This document shows positions 60,932 through 64,000 of a DNA stretch of 64,000 nt, one piece after another. The DNA comes from Polytrichum commune (Eukaryota > Streptophyta > Polytrichopsida > Polytrichales > Polytrichaceae). The notes under the pieces are model-generated. The model searched no databases. It saw only the letters and a list, made by a program, of their open reading frames with translations, and was not told the origin of the DNA. Made by a program: the position numbers and the translations under genes. The stretch spans positions 44,476,527-44,540,526 of the forward strand of contig OX485808.1 in NCBI GenBank assembly GCA_950295325.1, read 5' to 3'. Within the stretch, counting starts at the first letter, position 1. The number at the start of each line of letters is the position of its first letter.

Positions 60932-63214
60932 GGGTTGAGCTTTGGATCTTCTAATTGGAACCTGTGGTGAGAAAGCAATCACCACTGATATGTAAGATTT
61001 GTCCTTCATGTTAGGACCTTGAAGATTGGTTAGAGAGTTGTATGATATTGAAGCAGGTTATGAGAGTCTACCCTTTTGGGACTCGGAATGAGGAGATAGA
61101 AGTCTCCATGCCTTCACTATGTTCATCGGCAAGGGAGCTCCCCCATCACATTGTTAATTACAGTTCCGGTCTCTGTGCAGAGGTGGAGTGTACTCCCTGA
61201 TGAGTAAAATGCACTGCCTTTCAGGCTTTTGCCGCATGTGTGATATGTTTTCCATTTTATTGTAATCTATTTTTGCTTCTTTTTTATTCCTTTGTAAAGT
61301 ATGTAATTCTAAAAGCTCTATTTTAACCATCTGTCACTATCCTTATTTTATAATGGGAAACATTCACCAGTAAGCTTTAAGGGTAATCAGGCTATAAGTT
61401 TAATGCCTTGACTCAGTGTTCAAGTTTGAAGTGTGCACATGCATTTCAATGTGAAGGGCTTCAAAATAATCAAACTTTCAAACTTTTTTGCAACACTTCA
61501 CCAAAAACAAAAAACAAAACAAAAGCAAAAGCCGTTTTGTATTGCATATGAAAATAATATGATGTCTCACTATATTGAAGAAGTACATGAAATGAAATGA
61601 TGCACTAAAATTATTTATTTTCCCTACATAATGCACTTGATCATCATCCAGCTCCAAAGGCAAAGCCCTCCAGTTTTTGGTTGATTTCCAAGTGCATGTT
61701 TTTCATTGGATGATTGCATAATGACACTTGCATCAATGCATCCAATGTTTCAAGTTTCAATTGATTTCTACAATCACTCTTCACCCAATGTTTGGAGAAT
61801 TCACGTTCACATATAGCTATGCTTGCCAAGCCAAAGTTGTAGTTAGTGCTGAGTCGAAATTGCAGGAGTTATTGGAATTTGGAAGTGTCTACTAGATTGT
61901 GAAGATTGGAGTCTAGCTATGTCTCTATTTGCAAATTACAGCCACCGTATTTTGAGACATGCACTTTTAGGAGAGGCAGTCACTATGAAGGGTGGAAACT
62001 TAGCATAGCACATTTTTGTGAAGTACCAAAAAATATGTAATTAATAATAATAATAATTTGACAGCCAAAATGGCATTTGACAAGTGTTGAAGACTTCAAA
62101 TTGAACACTGCCTTGACTCATATCATTTTAGGAGGGTCTAAACTGCTCTACTCATTACATGAAACTTTGTGGGTGGAAATATAGTATGCATTGACACTCT
62201 CTTTTGAAATACTTTCTATGAAAAGCAACTTATGAAAACTCCTCCTTGTTTTAGATTCCTTCATATGGAATCTTCAACATATAGTATGACGGTGGAACCC
62301 TAGTTTGTGTTGCCTAATGATAATAAAGGTCATGTTCAACTTGGAGGCTGGAATGTACTATCATTGGTGTCATGGATGAAAATTTTGCCTAGCCATGAAA
62401 ACTACACAACATGTTGTGAATTCATGGAAGAAATTACATCCTCTAAAAAGTCATAAATCCTCATTTTGCCAACAATAACTATCACCTATGACACATTTAC
62501 CAAGAAAATTAGTGGGGAAAGTGGAATGTCTTGGTTTTCATGAGCACCTTTGCAATGTGATTATTTCCATTTACTCACACTCATGTCAACTCAATATGAT
62601 GACCTATGGCTAATTAATAATTTGTGTCATCTTGTTTTGGGGGCAAGAACCCCATTTCAATGATGACCAACTTGAAGTGCTCATTCTCAAAAAGCAATAA
62701 GACCAAATTAATAAGATGTTGTTGGTGTCCAATAAGAAGAGTGACTACACACCTTATCATCAAGAGAGGTTATCTTAATTTTGGAGGACTAACAAATAAC
62801 TCACATGAAGGTAACCAACTCGAGTTGGTATTTGACAACATCTTATTAATTCGACCATGAAGTTGGTATTTGACAAGGCTTGTGGTTGATCCTTAAGCTA
62901 AAGACACTCAAGCCCATATTGGTCGAATTTTGGTTTCCCCTATACCAATGCTAAAGTGCGTTTCCTTATGCTAAATGTAAAGTGGATGCAAGCATTTCAT
63001 CCATACTAATTGAAAACTAACTAGCATAATGACATGTCCACAAAATTTCAATTCAATTCAACCACATCTTCTATGTCAATTTAAGGTCCAAAATCACACT
63101 TATTTGGGTGGTACAAATATTATAAACGAGACCTACTAAGGAGGATTTGGGGGAAAAAAAACATCAATGCTTGGCAAGTCCCCCCTATATGCTCACTTAA
63201 AACTAACCCAATTC
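60932..63214. other. 3' flank and gene-free region
   Basis: The first 400 bases probably hold the 3' UTR; T-rich sequence with TTTGTAA and TGTAATT lies around 61255-61310. Further on, an imperfect inverted pair built on TTAATAAGATGTTGT lies at about 62706-62722 and 62837-62853. No gene is supported. Confidence 0.4.
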
Positions 63215-63762
63215 GGGCCAAGTTCCATGTGCCGGTCCCGGTCCGTTTTTTAAATGGGTGAGAAACAAGTGACATCATCCAAAAAATGGGTGATGTCACC
63301 CATTTTATGGAGGGGTACTTCTATGTGGGGTGGCGGGTTTTTCCGATTTCCTACTTTCTAACTAAATTTGGTGAGTGATAAGACTTGACACTTCATGAAG
63401 GTCACCGGCAATGAAGGTCATCTAGATTCTAAAAACATCATAAAATACACTTTCCCTAGGATTACTCCTCAAAAGAAGGGACTAGAAGAACAAAGTGGCC
63501 TTTAGTATCCAAGGGTGTACCCTAGGTGACCGGCCGATCCGGTCACCGGAGCTTTCTAACCGGCACATGTCCTTCTTGTGACCGTTAGGACCGCCGGTCC
63601 TTTGGCACCCGTTCTTGCACAACACAAAATGTGGGACACCCATCCATGGGGGGTACCGGTCCTTGGGTGAGAAGGATGGACACATGGCACCACCCTCTTT
63701 TCACCGGCCCACCCATTTATTTTGAAAAAAACGGACCGGGACCGGCACATGGAACTTGGCCC
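63215..63762. mobile_element. 548-bp MITE with long perfect terminal inverted repeats
   Basis: 37 bp at 63215-63251, starting GGGCCAAGTTCCATGTGCCG, are the exact reverse complement of 63726-63762. Similarity continues inward through an AAATGGGTG block. The interior is GC-rich around CCGG words (ACCGGTCC, CACCGGCC) with no transposase frame. The flanks do not show an obvious equal-length target duplication; CAATTC outside the left end is mirrored as GAATTG outside the right end. Confidence 0.85.
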
Positions 63763-64000
63763 TTAGAATTGATCACAAGGCAAACCCAATTCTTGCAATA
63801 AAATAACCCTAGATTGATGCAAAAAGAAAAAACTTTCAATACAAAACTTTTGTACTTGATAAATAAATACAATCCCAACATTAGGTGTGATCCTTTTGCA
63901 TAACATACTTTACCCAAAAAAATTGAGTTGATTGGAATCAAACAACTTTAGATGTACAATCCTAAAACAAGTAGCCAACAATGCATCTCAAGATAGTACA
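63763..64000. other. right edge, nothing recognised
   Basis: AT-rich sequence without a supported feature. Confidence 0.3.

Overview
This is a nuclear genome window from a land plant. Genes are split by GT-AG introns of about 170-1300 bp. Two products are plant-specific (a vacuolar-sorting PA-TM-RING receptor and a Tic22 plastid import protein), a plant-type telomere motif (CCCTAAA) is present, and the wide AT-rich gaps are full of decayed transposable elements. Compact genes, abundant small inverted-repeat elements, a kinase-ankyrin protein and an MLKL-like protein are compatible with a bryophyte or other seedless plant, but that placement is a weak inference. No CRISPR array, operon, rRNA or tRNA gene was recognised.

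Layout. 1-21.6 kb: two immune/cell-death-type genes on the minus strand, a non-RD protein kinase with C-terminal ankyrin repeats (4390-7923) and an MLKL-like protein with an N-terminal helical bundle and a degraded pseudokinase domain (14806-16173). They lie between two near-identical 2.3-kb direct repeats (1093-3343 and 19302-21574). Each repeat carries a copy of a broken gene for a proline-rich, signal-anchored protein. Nested inverted-repeat transposons sit between the two kinase genes. 21.6-38 kb: gene-poor, with transposon fragments (including a hAT TTF-type remnant), minisatellites and homopolymer hairpins. 38-47.5 kb: an RMR-type vacuolar sorting receptor (plus strand, 4 coding exons) converges on a Tic22-like gene (minus strand, 8 coding exons). 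47.5-55 kb: AT-rich gap with a 349-bp MITE that still has a perfect 8-bp target duplication, then a GC-rich presumed promoter/leader. 55-61 kb: a 7-exon gene for a 1386-residue, nuclear-looking protein of unknown function whose last exon carries a PP1-docking-like motif. 61-64 kb: gene-free, ending in a 548-bp element with long perfect terminal inverted repeats.

The most interesting region is the first 21 kb. A RIPK-like kinase-ankyrin protein next to an MLKL-like pseudokinase resembles the kinase-executioner pairing of animal necroptosis. It sits on a block whose flanking direct repeats should make it prone to copy-number change. Functional linkage of the two genes is inferred from domains and proximity only. 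Exon models were built by hand from reading frame, splice dinucleotides and family resemblance, and UTR ends are unknown.
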